Source: an uncultured Rhodobacterales bacterium
Lineage (GTDB): Bacteria; Pseudomonadota; Alphaproteobacteria; Rhodobacterales; Rhodobacteraceae
Reading direction: 5' to 3'
Length of the DNA stretch: 64,000 nt
Assembly: GCA_903873585.1 (NCBI GenBank)
Contig: CAIQOV010000046.1
Location: 1-64,000 of the forward strand
This document shows, piece by piece, positions 34,424-48,713 of the stretch (the stretch's first letter is position 1; each line of letters begins with the position of its first letter). The notes beneath the pieces were generated by a model, which saw nothing but the letters and a program-made list of their open reading frames with translations, was not told where the DNA came from and made no database searches. The translations under genes were made by a program, and so were the position numbers.

Positions 34424-35695
34424 ATGCAGCCTAAACCCAACGCGCGGCTTGCAACCCAAGCGATGGCCTTTGTTTTGGCCGGGGGGCGCGGGTCACGCCT
34501 GAAAGAATTGACCGACCGGCGCGCGAAACCGGCGGTTTATTTCGGCGGAAAGACGCGGATCATCGACTTTGCCCTGTCGAATGCGCTGAATTCGGGCATT
34601 CGCAAAATGGCCATCGCGACACAGTATAAGGCGCATTCGCTGATCCGCCATATGCAGCGCGGTTGGGGGTTTTTGCGGGCAGAGCGCAATGAATATCTTG
34701 ATATCCTGCCTGCCTCGCAGCGGATGGATGAGATCAATTGGTACCGTGGCACTGCCGATGCCGTGGCGCAGAATATCGACATCATCGACAGTTATGGCAT
34801 CAAATATGTTGTCGTTCTGGCCGGTGATCATATTTACAAAATGGACTATGAAATTATGCTGCAACAACATGCAGCAACGGGGGCGGATGTAACCATTGGC
34901 TGTTTGACTGTGCCTAAGGCTGAAGCCAGTGCTTTTGGCGTGATGCATGTTGATACCAATATGCGCATCACATCTTTTCTTGAAAAGCCCAAAGATCCGC
35001 CAACAATTCCCGGTGATTCTGCCAATTCTTTGGCATCCATGGGGATTTATGTGTTTGATTGGGCCTTTCTGCGCGACCTATTGATCCGCGATATGGAGGA
35101 TGACAACAGCCAACACGATTTTGGCATGGATTTAATCCCTGCCGTGGTGGCGGGTGGCAAAGCTATGGCGCATAAGTTTTCGGACAGTTGCGTTACCTCG
35201 GGTCGGGAAACCGAACCTTATTGGCGCGATGTCGGCACGATTGATGCCTTTTGGCAGGCCAATATTGATCTGACCGCTTTTGAGCCCAAGCTTGATATTT
35301 ACGACAACGCTTGGCCGATCTGGACTTATGCTGAAATCGTTCCGCCCGCGCGGTTTATCCACAACGAGGCCGGTCGTCGCGGCACGGCGATTTCGTCTTT
35401 GGTGTCGGGCGACTGCATCGTTTCCGGATCAGAGGTCCGCAATTCGTTGCTTTTTACCGGCGTGCGGACCCATAGTTTTTCCAGTCTCGATTATTCCGTG
35501 GTTTTGCCCTATGTCACGGTCAATCGTCACGCGAATTTAAAGAATTGCGTGATAGATCGGGGCGTGGTCATTCCCGAAGGTTTGATGGTTGGCTTCGATC
35601 CCGAAGAAGATGCCAAGTGGTTTCGCCGCAGCGAAGGTGGTATCGTCTTGATCACGCAGGATATGTTGAACGCGCGGGCCGCCAAACGGGGCTAA
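34424..35695 (+). CDS. glgC: Glucose-1-phosphate adenylyltransferase GlgC
   Basis: Makes ADP-glucose, the committed step of glycogen synthesis, and is allosterically controlled in the family. The 423-residue protein has the nucleotidyltransferase motif [31 protein letters not shown] with the catalytic Asp, [10 protein letters not shown], and a C-terminal left-handed beta-helix domain. GGGAGG at 34413 fixes the start at [14 protein letters not shown] rather than an in-frame ATG inside glgB. Confidence 0.97.
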   Translation: MQPKPNARLATQAMAFVLAGGRGSRLKELTDRRAKPAVYFGGKTRIIDFALSNALNSGIRKMAIATQYKAHSLIRHMQRGWGFLRAERNEYLDILPASQRMDEINWYRGTADAVAQNIDIIDSYGIKYVVVLAGDHIYKMDYEIMLQQHAATGADVTIGCLTVPKAEASAFGVMHVDTNMRITSFLEKPKDPPTIPGDSANSLASMGIYVFDWAFLRDLLIRDMEDDNSQHDFGMDLIPAVVAGGKAMAHKFSDSCVTSGRETEPYWRDVGTIDAFWQANIDLTAFEPKLDIYDNAWPIWTYAEIVPPARFIHNEAGRRGTAISSLVSGDCIVSGSEVRNSLLFTGVRTHSFSSLDYSVVLPYVTVNRHANLKNCVIDRGVVIPEGLMVGFDPEEDAKWFRRSEGGIVLITQDMLNARAAKRG

Positions 35696-35744
35696 GCGTA
35701 ACCAAGGGTGGTCCCACTGGGATCATGGCAAAGGAGGCGACGCG

Positions 35745-37183
35745 GTGCAGGTTAAGGGCAGGGTTCTTTCGGTCGCTTCGGAATGTGTGCCGTTTGTCAA
35801 AACCGGTGGGTTGGCCGATGTCGTGGGCGCTTTGCCCGCCGCTTTGGCCCCATTCGGTTGGCAAATGCGCGTGATGCTGCCCGGCTACCGCGCTTTGCGC
35901 CACCGTGCCGCCAATTGGGCAGAGGTGTGGTACGAAGGCAATCTGTGGGGCGGTGAAGGGCGGGTTTTGTCGGGCAATATCGACGGGCTTGATCTGATGA
36001 TATTGGATGCGCCGCATTTGTACGATCGCGAAGGTGGGCCATACGGCGCGCATTCTGGCCCCGGTGGTGATTTTTGGGACAATCCGCAGCGCTTTGCCTC
36101 TTTGTCTTGGGTTGCCGCCAAGATTGCGCGGCACGGCGCAGGGGATGGCTGGAAGCCTGATGTCTTGCACGGCCATGATTGGCACGCAGGTTTTGCGCCG
36201 GCCTATCTGGCCTATGGCGGCAAGGCGGGCGTGGGCTCAGTGATGACCATTCACAACATTGCCTTTCAGGGCTGGGTTGGCGCTGGTCAGTTGGATGATC
36301 TGCGCTTGCCACCAGAACAGTTTTACCCCGGTGCCTTGGAATATTACGGCAACCTGTCTAGCCTGAAGGCCGGTCTTGTCACCTGTGACCGTATCACCGC
36401 CGTCTCGCCCACCTATGCCGCCGATCTGGTGCGCCAAGAATCGGGCTTGGGGCTGGAAGGCGTCATCCGCGCGCGGTCTTCGATTGTTTCGGGCATTTTG
36501 AACGGCGTTGACACGGATATCTGGTCGCCCGAGCATGAGCCGATCCCCTATTCCGCCGCCGATATGCGCGGCAAGGCGATCAACCGCGCCAATCTTTGTG
36601 CGGAATTTAACGTTGATGTGCCCGGTCCCTTGGCGATTGTTGTCAGCCGGATGACGGATCAAAAGGGTATCGACCTGTTGCCGCAGGTCATGCCGGAATT
36701 CATCGCCAATGGCGGTGGGGTTATTATTCTAGGTTCCGGCGATGCGCAGTTGGAACGGCAGATGCACGACTTGGCATGGAACTTCCCCGGTCGTGTTGGC
36801 CTGCGGGTGGGCTATGACGAACCGATGAGCCATCGTTTGTTTGCGGGTGCGGATGCTGTGCTGGTGCCCTCGCGGTTTGAGCCTTGCGGGCTGACGCAGA
36901 TGTATGGGCTGCGCTATGGCACTTTGCCGGTTGTGTCGGCGGTTGGCGGGCTGGCGGATACCGTGATCACCGCCAATCCTGCGGCGTTGTCGGCAGGGGT
37001 TGCCACGGGCATCACCTTTCATCCCACCGATGTGCCGGCCTTTGCCATCGCCTTGCGGCAACTGACGGCACTTTATGCCGATAAGCCGATGTGGGCCAAG
37101 GTGCAGCAAAGGGCCATGGCGCAGGATGTCAGCTGGACAGCCTCTGCCGCGAAATATGTGGCGCTGTATGAGGGTCTGCGGGG

Positions 37184-37187
<4 letters not shown>
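35745..37187 (+). CDS. glgA: Glycogen synthase GlgA (ADP-glucose-dependent, GT5)
   Basis: Extends alpha-1,4-glucan from ADP-glucose. The 480-residue protein has the N-terminal KTGGLADVVGALP (ADP-glucose contact), DVLHGHDWHAG, and the C-terminal PSRFEPCGLTQMYGLRYGTLP with the conserved glutamate of GT-B retaining enzymes. It starts at GTG, with AAGGAGG at 35731-35737. Its stop overlaps the GTG start of glgX by 4 bp. Confidence 0.97.
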
Positions 37188-40926
<3,739 letters not shown>

Positions 40927-40943
40927 GGGCAATTCGTAAGAAA

Positions 40944-40964
40944 CGACCCGCAAGGGTCGGTTTC
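40944..40964 (+). terminator. Terminator of the glycogen operon
   Basis: CGACCC-GCAA-GGGTCG hairpin with a GNRA tetraloop is followed by GTTTC, starting 17 bp after the pgm stop. The T tract is short. Confidence 0.65.
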
Positions 40965-41020
40965 GGCCAAGTGTTTGGCTCTGCTTAGCCTTTTGTTGTC
41001 CAAATGGCGGGGGGCAAACG

Positions 41021-42550
41021 ATGAGCGAAGCGAAAAGATCAGGGCGGCAGGCACGGCAAGCGGAACGGTCCAAAAAGGGCACGGGGCTTGGTCGGCCGTT
41101 TATCGTTCGCAACATTCCGACCTATGACGTTTTGTCGGAAGAGAACTTGGTCAAGATCGAACACGCCGCCGACCGTGTTTTGGCCGAAACCGGGATCGAG
41201 TTTCGCGACGACCCCGACGCTTTGCAAATGTGGCGCAAGGCAGGGGCCAAGGTTGACGGGCTGTTGGTGAAGTTTGAACCGGGCCTGCTGCGCGAGGTTT
41301 TAAAAACCGCCCCCGCCACCTTTACCCAGCACGCGCGCAACCCTGCCAAATCGGTGGAGATCGGCGGCAAATCGGTGGTCTTTGCCCCCGCCTATGGCAG
41401 CCCTTTTGTGATGGATTTAGACAAGGGCCGCCGCTTTGGCACGATCGAAGACTTTCGCGATTTCATCAAACTTGCGCAATCCAGCCCCAACTTCCACCAT
41501 TCTGGCGGCACGATCTGCGAACCGACCGATGTGGCCGTGAACAAGCGCCATCTGGATATGGTGTTGGCCCATATGACCCTGTCGGACCGCCCCTATATGG
41601 GGTCTGTCACCGCGGAAAACCGCTCAGAAGACAATATCGAAATGTCGCGCATTCTGTTTGGTGCTGATTTTGTTGACAAAAACTGCGTGATCTTGGGCAA
41701 TGTGAACGTGAACTCTCCGCTGGTGTGGGACGGCACGATGACCAAATCGCTGCGCGCTTATGCGCGGGCCAATCAGGCGGCGGTGGTGGTGCCCTTCATT
41801 TTGGGCGGGGCGATGGGGCCTGTGACCAGCGCGGGCGGGATCGTGCAATCTTTGGCCGAAACCATGGTGGGCTGCGCGCTGACCCAGCTAGAGCGCAAGG
41901 GCGCGCCGGTGATCTTTGGCAACTTCCTATCCTCGATGAGCTTGCGCTCTGGCAGCCCGACCTTTGGCACACCAGAACCGGCCATCGGGTCGATGGTGAT
42001 CGGCCAATTGGCGCGGCGCTTGAACCTGCCTTTGCGTTGCAGCGGCAACTTCACCACATCTAAACTGCCCGACGCGCAGGCGATGATGGAAGGCACCATG
42101 TCGATGCTGGCGGCGGTGCATTGCGGGGCGAACTTCATTTTGCACTCGGCAGGGTTCCTAGACGGGCTGCTGAGTATGTCTTACGAAAAGTTCATGCTGG
42201 ACGCCGATCTGTGCGGCGCGCTGCATTCTTATCTGGACGGCGTGAAGATTGACGACGACCAACTGGCCGTCGATGCCTTTGCCGAGGTTGGTCCGGGCAA
42301 CCACTTCTTTGGCTGCGCGCACACCATGGCGCATTATGAAACGGCCTTTTGGGACAGTGAGTTGTCAGACAACGAGCCGTTTGAAAAGTGGGAGGCCGCA
42401 GGGTCAACCGATGCCGCCACCCGCGCCAATGCCTTGTGGAAAAAGCGGCTGGCCGAATATGAAGCCCCGCCCATGGATATCGCCACCGCTGACGCTTTGA
42501 ACGACTATGTCGCACGCAAAAAGGCCAGCGCGCCGGATGCGTGGTATTAA
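41021..42550 (+). CDS. MttB-superfamily methyltransferase (non-pyrrolysine)
   Basis: A 509-residue homologue of trimethylamine:corrinoid methyltransferase. It includes LVKIEHAADRVLAETGIEF near the N-terminus, HSGGTICEPTDV, and long TIM-barrel sequence with GSMVIGQLARRLNLPLRCSGN and CGANFILHSAGFLDG. It is read without any in-frame TAG, so it lacks the pyrrolysine of methanogen MttB. Non-pyrrolysine members include glycine betaine demethylases (MtgB). No corrinoid protein or reductive activase adjoins it, so the substrate cannot be named. It sits alone between the glg terminator and a lytic transglycosylase. Confidence 0.87.
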   Translation: MSEAKRSGRQARQAERSKKGTGLGRPFIVRNIPTYDVLSEENLVKIEHAADRVLAETGIEFRDDPDALQMWRKAGAKVDGLLVKFEPGLLREVLKTAPATFTQHARNPAKSVEIGGKSVVFAPAYGSPFVMDLDKGRRFGTIEDFRDFIKLAQSSPNFHHSGGTICEPTDVAVNKRHLDMVLAHMTLSDRPYMGSVTAENRSEDNIEMSRILFGADFVDKNCVILGNVNVNSPLVWDGTMTKSLRAYARANQAAVVVPFILGGAMGPVTSAGGIVQSLAETMVGCALTQLERKGAPVIFGNFLSSMSLRSGSPTFGTPEPAIGSMVIGQLARRLNLPLRCSGNFTTSKLPDAQAMMEGTMSMLAAVHCGANFILHSAGFLDGLLSMSYEKFMLDADLCGALHSYLDGVKIDDDQLAVDAFAEVGPGNHFFGCAHTMAHYETAFWDSELSDNEPFEKWEAAGSTDAATRANALWKKRLAEYEAPPMDIATADALNDYVARKKASAPDAWY

Positions 42551-42556
42551 GCGCGC

Positions 42557-43006
42557 TTAACCCACAAGGCCGGTTTCTTTCAGCATCTTGCGGCGCTTGG
42601 CTTCGTAATAGTAGCCATGCGCATACCAATAAACCGCCTTGTCTTGGCTGCCATGTGATAAAAGCCACGCGCCGCGCAGATATTTGCCGGCGTATTTCAG
42701 GTTTGTTTCGGCATCAAGCAGGCCCGAGGCGGGGCCGTTGTACCCCATGGTCTTGGCGGTTTGCGGCAAGATCTGCATCAGGCCATAATACGGCCCATGC
42801 CGCGCTTGGGCGTTATAATCGCTTTCGCGCTGGATCATGCGGTGAATCAAGCTTGCGGGCATGTCGTACAGCTTGGCGTATTTATCAACCAAACGGTCCA
42901 TTTCGGGTGTCCGCCCCCGATGGTTTTGCACCGGCAGCGGCTTTTGGGCGCAGGCGGCCAAAGCGGCAAGGCTAAGCGCCAAGAAGGCGCGGCGTTGAAT
43001 TGGCAT
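42557..43006 (-). CDS. Small lipoprotein lytic transglycosylase (SLT domain)
   Basis: A 149-residue lipoprotein with lipobox LAACAQ, then a single SLT domain. The catalytic glutamate lies in MIQRESDYNAQARHGPYYGLMQILPQTAKTMG, with the YGLMQ motif. This is the minimal form of the fold, with no binding module. It cleaves peptidoglycan glycan strands in the periplasm. It is convergent with the MttB-family gene. Confidence 0.9.
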   Translation of the reverse strand: MPIQRRAFLALSLAALAACAQKPLPVQNHRGRTPEMDRLVDKYAKLYDMPASLIHRMIQRESDYNAQARHGPYYGLMQILPQTAKTMGYNGPASGLLDAETNLKYAGKYLRGAWLLSHGSQDKAVYWYAHGYYYEAKRRKMLKETGLVG

Positions 43007-43250
43007 GGGTCGACCCTTTCGTTTTCAGCCTCTTAGCGGCGCAACCTTTCGCAGGATAGGGAAAGTTTTGTTCCTTCAGGTAAACTGGCAAAGGCTTGCC
43101 AATGTCATACCCGTGTCATGCGGGTTTGCCATGACTGGGCCTGCGAAACTGTGGGGGCTTGCCAGCGCAGAAACGCCATATATAGTGTTTTGTGGCGCGC
43201 CGTGGCACAGTTTGTGCCTTGGCGCGGGCCTTCAAGAAGGGCTTTGCGAA

Positions 43251-43835
43251 ATGGACGGCGATTTTCGAACCAACTTTGTGCGCGATCCGGCGACGCTGAA
43301 ATTCTGCCCCGCTTTGGTGCTGAATGCAGACTTTCGCCCGTTAAGCTATTACCCCCTGTCGCTTTGGTCTTGGCAAGAAGCGATCAAATCCGCAGTCTTG
43401 GACCGTGTGACGATCTTGGCCGAATACGATCAAACCGTGCGCAGCCAAAGGCACGAGTTCAGGTTGCCCTCGGTCGTGGTGCTAAAAGAGTTCATTCAAC
43501 CTCAAAAGCGCGTGGCCTTCACGCGCTTTAATCTTTTCTTGCGCGATGAATTTTGCTGCCAATACTGCGGGCGCAAAGGCGATCTGACCTTTGACCACGT
43601 TGTGCCGCGCGCGCGCGGTGGCATCACCAGTTGGGAGAATGTGGTGGCGGCGTGCAGCCCGTGCAATCTGCTCAAAGGGTCGAAATCCTTGCGCCAATCG
43701 GGGCTGCATTTGTCACGGCCGCCGCGTGCGCCTTCGCCCGAAGAGATGCAAAGCCACGGGCGGCGGTTTCCGCCCAACCATTTGCACCAAAGTTGGGTCG
43801 ATTACCTGTATTGGGATGTCGAACTCGACGCGTAA
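43251..43835 (+). CDS. HNH endonuclease family protein
   Basis: A 194-residue protein with an N-terminal region (LVLNADFRPLSYYPLSLWSWQEAI) common to bacterial HNH proteins of this length. The HNH/zinc module is CQYCGRKG, then DHVVPRARGG, then NVVAACSPCNLLKG. DH, N and the two CxxC pairs are all present. The cellular role of this widespread chromosomal family is unknown. The 244-bp gap upstream holds no further gene; the start MDGDFRTNF fits the family. Confidence 0.88.
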   Translation: MDGDFRTNFVRDPATLKFCPALVLNADFRPLSYYPLSLWSWQEAIKSAVLDRVTILAEYDQTVRSQRHEFRLPSVVVLKEFIQPQKRVAFTRFNLFLRDEFCCQYCGRKGDLTFDHVVPRARGGITSWENVVAACSPCNLLKGSKSLRQSGLHLSRPPRAPSPEEMQSHGRRFPPNHLHQSWVDYLYWDVELDA

Positions 43836-43915
43836 CGCCGTTCGCCGCGATCTTGCACTTTCGTTGGCGGCGCGCAGTCGCTAGACTTTGCCTGCCGTTC
43901 GGGATACAAACGTAT

Positions 43916-43929
43916 CGTTAGCGCTAACG
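43916..43929. promoter_or_regulatory. Palindromic operator upstream of zwf
   Basis: Perfect 14-bp palindrome CGTTAGCGCTAACG, 27 bp before the zwf start. Its centre GTTAGCGCTAAC is identical to the palindrome upstream of edd. A CG-centred palindrome of this size is typical of LacI-family repressors. Confidence 0.75.
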
Positions 43930-43956
43930 GCGCACCGCAGCGGAAGAGGTCCTTGC

Positions 43957-45411
43957 ATGGTTTCCCGTGTCATCCCGGTGGATACATTCGATCTGGTGAT
44001 CTTTGGCGGCACGGGCGATTTGGCCCGTCGCAAGATTTTTCCGGGCCTTTATCGCCGCTATCTGGCTGGCCAAATGAATGCCGACAGCCGCATCATCGGG
44101 GCGGCGCGGGGCAAGATCACCGCCGACCAGTTCCGTGAGATGATCAGCGACGCCTTGGTGGAATTTGTGCCCAAAGACCGCCAAGACCACGCCATGATGG
44201 CGGCCTTTCTGGCGCATCTGGATTATGTGGCGATTGATGCCAAAGAAGAATCCGGCTGGGCCACGCTGAAAGCCACGATGCGCCCCAATGTGGTGCGCGC
44301 CTTCTATTTCTCGGTCGCGCCTGCCTTGTTTGGCGATTTGGCCGAACGCCTGCACGCCCATCAGATCACCGACGCGTGGAGCAGGATTGTTCTGGAAAAA
44401 CCCTTTGGCCGCGACCTGATCAGCGCGCGCGCCTTAAATGCCACTTTGGCCAAGTATTTCAACGAAGCGCAGATTTACCGGATCGACCATTACTTGGGCA
44501 AAGAGACGGTGCAAAACCTGATGGCGGTGCGCTTTGCCAACATTCTGTTCGAGCCGATCTGGAAGGCGCAATATATCGACCATGTGCAAATCACCGTGGC
44601 CGAAACTGTCGGGGTTGAAGGGCGCGGGGCCTATTACGACAAGTCGGGGGCCATGCGCGATATGGTGCAAAACCATATGATGCAGCTTTTGTGCCTGATC
44701 GCGATGGAACCACCCTATCACTTTGACCCCGACGCTGTGCGCGACGAAAAGGTTAAGGTTATCCGTGCCTTGCAGCCTGTCCCCTCTGCCGACATCGTGC
44801 GCGGTCAATATCTGGCTGGCAAGGATGAGGGCGGGTATATCGAGCATTCCGAAGACCCCAATTCCAAAACCGAAAGCTACATTGCGCTTAAGGTTGAAAT
44901 TGCCAATTGGCGCTGGAAGGGCACGCCGTTTTATCTGCGCACCGGCAAACGCCTGCGCGCGCGCTATTCTGAAATCGCCATCACCTTCAAAGAACCGCCG
45001 CATTCAATCTTTGATGATGCCAATGGCTGGAAGCCCAATGTCTTGGTCATTCGCCTGCAACCGAATGAGGGCATGAACCTGATGGTCATGATCAAAGAAC
45101 CCGGCCCCGGCGGTATGCGCCTGATGCAGGTGCCTTTGGATATGACCTTTGCCGATGCCTTGGGCGCTGATGCCGAAGACGTGCCAGACGCCTATGAACG
45201 CCTGATCATGGATGTGATCCGTGGCAACCAAACCCTGTTCATGCGCGGAGATGAGGTTGAGGCCGCTTGGGCTTGGACTGATCCGATCATCCAAGGCTGG
45301 GAAGCGCGCGGCGACCGCCCGCAGGGCTATGATGCGGGATCGTCTGGCCCCGAAGATGCCTTGATGCTGCTGCACCGCGATGGCCGCCGCTGGCGCGAGA
45401 TTAAAGAATGA
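43957..45411 (+). CDS. zwf: Glucose-6-phosphate 1-dehydrogenase
   Basis: First oxidative step from glucose-6-phosphate into the Entner-Doudoroff and pentose phosphate routes. The 484-residue protein has the NAD(P)-binding motif FGGTGDLARRK near the N-terminus, the active-site signature RIDHYLGKE, EKPFGRDL, and a C-terminal beta+alpha domain. The start MVSRVIPVDTFD follows an AAGAGGT ribosome site. It overlaps pgl by ATGA, giving zwf-pgl-pgi. Confidence 0.97.
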   Translation: MVSRVIPVDTFDLVIFGGTGDLARRKIFPGLYRRYLAGQMNADSRIIGAARGKITADQFREMISDALVEFVPKDRQDHAMMAAFLAHLDYVAIDAKEESGWATLKATMRPNVVRAFYFSVAPALFGDLAERLHAHQITDAWSRIVLEKPFGRDLISARALNATLAKYFNEAQIYRIDHYLGKETVQNLMAVRFANILFEPIWKAQYIDHVQITVAETVGVEGRGAYYDKSGAMRDMVQNHMMQLLCLIAMEPPYHFDPDAVRDEKVKVIRALQPVPSADIVRGQYLAGKDEGGYIEHSEDPNSKTESYIALKVEIANWRWKGTPFYLRTGKRLRARYSEIAITFKEPPHSIFDDANGWKPNVLVIRLQPNEGMNLMVMIKEPGPGGMRLMQVPLDMTFADALGADAEDVPDAYERLIMDVIRGNQTLFMRGDEVEAAWAWTDPIIQGWEARGDRPQGYDAGSSGPEDALMLLHRDGRRWREIKE

Positions 45412-46076
45412 TCCTAAAGACTTATCCCGACCGCGCCGCTTTGATGGCGGGGCTGTCGGCTTTGATGGCGCAGGAATTGGCCGCAGCCTTGCGCCATGGC
45501 CCTGCGACCTTGTCGGTTCCCGGTGGCACCACCCCCGGCCCGGTGTTTGACGCCTTGTCAAACGCCGATCTTGATTGGGCGCGCGTCTTTGTGCTGCTGA
45601 ACGACGAACGTTGGGTTGGCGAAGACAGCCCGCGCTCCAACACCCGCCTTCTGCGCGACCGCCTGCTGCGCGCCAAAGCCGCCGCCGCCACTTTGCTGCC
45701 GCTGTACGCCTCAGCCCCCCAGCCCGAAGACGCGCTTGACCGGCTGGCGCAGGGCATTGCCCCCTATCTACCCATCACCGTGCTGTTGCTGGGCATGGGC
45801 CGCGATATGCACACCGCCTCGCTTTTCCCCGGTGCAGATCACCTGATCCAAGCCCTGTCGCCCGATGCGCCTGTTGTGATGGCCCTGCGCGCCGATGCCG
45901 CAGGCGAGCCGCGCATCACGCTTTCAGCCCGCGTGCTGCAAGCCGCAAAACACATCCACGTTCTCATCACCGGCCCCGAAAAGCGCCAAGCGCTGGAACG
46001 TGCTTTTACCCTTCCCCCCGAATTGGCCCCAATCCGCACCGTGCTTGCCCAAGCCACCGTGCATTGGGCGGAGTAG
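45408..46076 (+). CDS. pgl: 6-phosphogluconolactonase
   Basis: Hydrolyses 6-phosphogluconolactone made by Zwf. The 222-residue protein is of the DevB/SOL type. Motifs are [55 protein letters not shown] and the C-terminal ITLSARVL. It overlaps zwf by 4 bp, and pgi begins 6 bp after its stop. Confidence 0.95.
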   Translation: MILKTYPDRAALMAGLSALMAQELAAALRHGPATLSVPGGTTPGPVFDALSNADLDWARVFVLLNDERWVGEDSPRSNTRLLRDRLLRAKAAAATLLPLYASAPQPEDALDRLAQGIAPYLPITVLLLGMGRDMHTASLFPGADHLIQALSPDAPVVMALRADAAGEPRITLSARVLQAAKHIHVLITGPEKRQALERAFTLPPELAPIRTVLAQATVHWAE

Positions 46077-46081
46077 CCCCT

Positions 46082-47683
46082 ATGCCCCATCGTTTCGCAG
46101 CCCTTCAGGCCCACCAATCCCAATTCGCCAATCGCCCGATCCTGTCGTTATTTGATGACCAACGCGCGCAAGCCTTTTCGCTGCAGGTCGACGGCATGCT
46201 GTTTGATTTCTCTAAAACCAACATCGACGCGAATGCCTTGGCGCAGCTTTTGGCTTTGAGCGAAACCGCAGGTCTGGCTGAAAAGCGCGCTGCGATGTTT
46301 GGCGGGCAAAAGATCAACGACACCGAAGGCCGTGCCGTTTTGCACACCGCTTTGCGGGCAAGCGATGCAGCGCAATTGATGGTTGACGGCGCTGATGTCA
46401 TGCCGCAAGTGCGCGCCACGCGGGCACGGATGGCGGAATTCGCTAATGCCGTGCGCTCTGGCGCTTTTCAGGGGCAGGGCGGGAAGATCACCGATGTGGT
46501 CAACATCGGCATCGGCGGGTCTGATCTGGGGCCTGCCATGGCCACGCTGGCCTTAGCACCCTATGCTGATGGGCCACGGCTGCACTATGTTTCAAACGTT
46601 GACGGGGCGCATATTGCCGACACGCTTAAGGGTTTGAACCCGCTGACAACTTTGGTGATTGTGGCGTCGAAAACCTTCACCACAATCGAAACCATGACCA
46701 ATGCCGACACCGCCAAGCGCTGGATGGCGGGCAAGGTCGCCAACCCCGCCGCGCAGTTCTGCGCCGTGTCAACCGCGGCCGCCAAAACGGCGGCCTACGG
46801 CATTGATCCGTCACGGGTCTTTGGCTTTGAAGATTGGGTCGGCGGGCGCTATTCGCTGTGGGGCCCGATTGGCCTTGGCGTGATGCTGGCCGTTGGTCCG
46901 CAGGCGTTTGACCAGTTCTTAGCCGGTGGCCGCGCGATGGATGACCATTTCCGCACCGCCCCCTTTGCGGCCAATATGCCCGTGTTGCTGGCCCTTGTTG
47001 GCCTGTGGCACAACCAAATCTGCGGCTACACCACCCGCGCCGTGCTGCCCTATGACCAGCGCCTGTCGCGCCTGCCCGCCTATTTGCAGCAGTTGGAAAT
47101 GGAAAGTAACGGCAAGCGCGTCGCGATGGACGGGGCCGATCTGCCCTATGCGTCAGGCCCTGTCGTGTGGGGAGAGCCGGGCACCAATGGCCAGCACGCC
47201 TTTTATCAACTGATCCACCAAGGCACCCGCGTCGTTCCGTGTGAATTCCTTGTGGCCAAAGCGGGCCATGAACCTGATCTTGCCCACCAACACCTGCTTT
47301 TGGTCGCCAATTGCCTTGCCCAATCCGAAGCCCTGCTGCGCGGCCGCTCGCTGTCAGATGCCACCGCGATCATGGCGCAAAAGGGTTTGACGGGGGCCGA
47401 GCTTGACCGCCAAGCCCGCCACCGCGTCTTCCCCGGCAACCGGCCTTCTACGACCTTGGCCTATGCCAAACTGACACCCTTCACCTTGGGCCAGATCATC
47501 GCGCTGTATGAACACCGCGTCTTTGTCGAAGGCGTGATCTTGGGCCTTAATTCTTACGACCAATGGGGCGTCGAACTGGGCAAAGAACTTGCTGTCGCCT
47601 TGCAACCGATCCTGGAAGGGCGCGAAAGCACCGCTGGCAAAGACGGCTCGACACAGGCGCTAGTGGCCTTTTTGCGCCCCTAA
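46082..47683 (+). CDS. pgi: Glucose-6-phosphate isomerase
   Basis: Interconverts glucose-6-phosphate and fructose-6-phosphate. The 533-residue protein has [20 protein letters not shown], the SIS-domain region [31 protein letters not shown] (PGI signature region) and [17 protein letters not shown]. Within zwf-pgl-pgi it lets fructose-6-phosphate from gluconeogenesis or recycling enter the Entner-Doudoroff pathway. Confidence 0.97.
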   Translation: MPHRFAALQAHQSQFANRPILSLFDDQRAQAFSLQVDGMLFDFSKTNIDANALAQLLALSETAGLAEKRAAMFGGQKINDTEGRAVLHTALRASDAAQLMVDGADVMPQVRATRARMAEFANAVRSGAFQGQGGKITDVVNIGIGGSDLGPAMATLALAPYADGPRLHYVSNVDGAHIADTLKGLNPLTTLVIVASKTFTTIETMTNADTAKRWMAGKVANPAAQFCAVSTAAAKTAAYGIDPSRVFGFEDWVGGRYSLWGPIGLGVMLAVGPQAFDQFLAGGRAMDDHFRTAPFAANMPVLLALVGLWHNQICGYTTRAVLPYDQRLSRLPAYLQQLEMESNGKRVAMDGADLPYASGPVVWGEPGTNGQHAFYQLIHQGTRVVPCEFLVAKAGHEPDLAHQHLLLVANCLAQSEALLRGRSLSDATAIMAQKGLTGAELDRQARHRVFPGNRPSTTLAYAKLTPFTLGQIIALYEHRVFVEGVILGLNSYDQWGVELGKELAVALQPILEGRESTAGKDGSTQALVAFLRP

Positions 47684-47726
47684 CCCCTTGACCGAGGCGC
47701 AAATACTCAGAGGGTTGGCCCCCCGC

Positions 47727-48713
47727 TTAGGCCGCGCCCAACCGCGCATCCGCCATCTTCGCCGCCATGCGCAGGGCGGCAATGGTGCTGTCGGGCTTGG
47801 CCAAGCCTAAACCCGCAATGTCAAAGCCCGTGCCATGATCGGGTGAGGTGCGGATGAACGGCAAGCCCAAGGTCACATTCACCCCGCCGTCAAAATCCAG
47901 CGTTTTGATCGGGATCAGCGCTTGGTCGTGATACATACAAATCGCCGCATCATATTGCGCGCGCGCGCGGGGGTGAAACATCGTGTCGGCTGACAGTGGG
48001 CCTCGCAGATCGAAACCTTCGGCTTGCAGGCGCGCAATCAAGGGTGCGATCATCTCGATCTCTTCGCGCCCCATCGCCCCGCCTTCACCGGCATGGGGGT
48101 TTAACCCCGCGATGGCCAAGCGCGGGTGCGCCAGCCCGAAATCGCGGTGCAGTCCAAGGGTGGTGACGCGGATCACCTGTTCCAGCAGGGCCGGCGTCAG
48201 CGTGGTTGCCACCTGTGCCAAGGGAATGTGAATGGTCGCAGGCACCACGCGCAAGCTTTCGCAGGCCAGCATCATCACCACCGATGCCCCCCCCGCCAGA
48301 TGGGCCAGATATTCAGTATGGCCCGGAAAGCCAAAGCCCGCCCCGTCTTGCAGCGCTTTTTTGTGAATAGGCAGGGTGCATATGGCCCGCGCTTGGCCCG
48401 ATTGCACCAGATCAACCGCCCGCGCGATCACCTCTATCACGCCTTTTGCATTGGCCGGATCGGGCCGGCCCGCCACCGCTTGCCCCGCAAAAGAATGCGC
48501 CAGCACGGCCAGCACATCTTGCGGCACATCCGCTGCCTGATCGGGAGCAGAAATCTCGGCGAATGCCGTTCCTTGCGGCAAATGGCGCGGGTCGCCCAGC
48601 CAGAAAAATGGCAGATCGGGCAGGGCCAAGCGGGCCTTTAGGGCAATCTCGGCGCCAATGCCCGCAGGCTCGCCGCAGGTCAGCGCGATAGGCCGCGCCT
48701 CGCGCGCGGTCAT
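47727..48713 (-). CDS. pdxA: 4-hydroxythreonine-4-phosphate dehydrogenase
   Basis: NAD-dependent step of pyridoxal 5'-phosphate synthesis. The 328-residue protein has the N-terminal LTCGEPAGIGAEIALKA, metal-ligand histidines in FPGHTEYLA, and AGLNPHAGEGGAMGREE, then MYHDQALIPIKTLDFD. Its ATG overlaps the surA stop by 4 bp, so it is the last gene of the lptF-lptG-lptD-surA-pdxA group. rsmA (ksgA), which often follows pdxA, is absent; pgi lies there, convergent. Confidence 0.95.
   Translation of the reverse strand: MTAREARPIALTCGEPAGIGAEIALKARLALPDLPFFWLGDPRHLPQGTAFAEISAPDQAADVPQDVLAVLAHSFAGQAVAGRPDPANAKGVIEVIARAVDLVQSGQARAICTLPIHKKALQDGAGFGFPGHTEYLAHLAGGASVVMMLACESLRVVPATIHIPLAQVATTLTPALLEQVIRVTTLGLHRDFGLAHPRLAIAGLNPHAGEGGAMGREEIEMIAPLIARLQAEGFDLRGPLSADTMFHPRARAQYDAAICMYHDQALIPIKTLDFDGGVNVTLGLPFIRTSPDHGTGFDIAGLGLAKPDSTIAALRMAAKMADARLGAA

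Noticed and set aside
41021-42550. Pyrrolysine-containing MttB
   Set aside because: The frame is open from ATG to TAA with no internal TAG codon.
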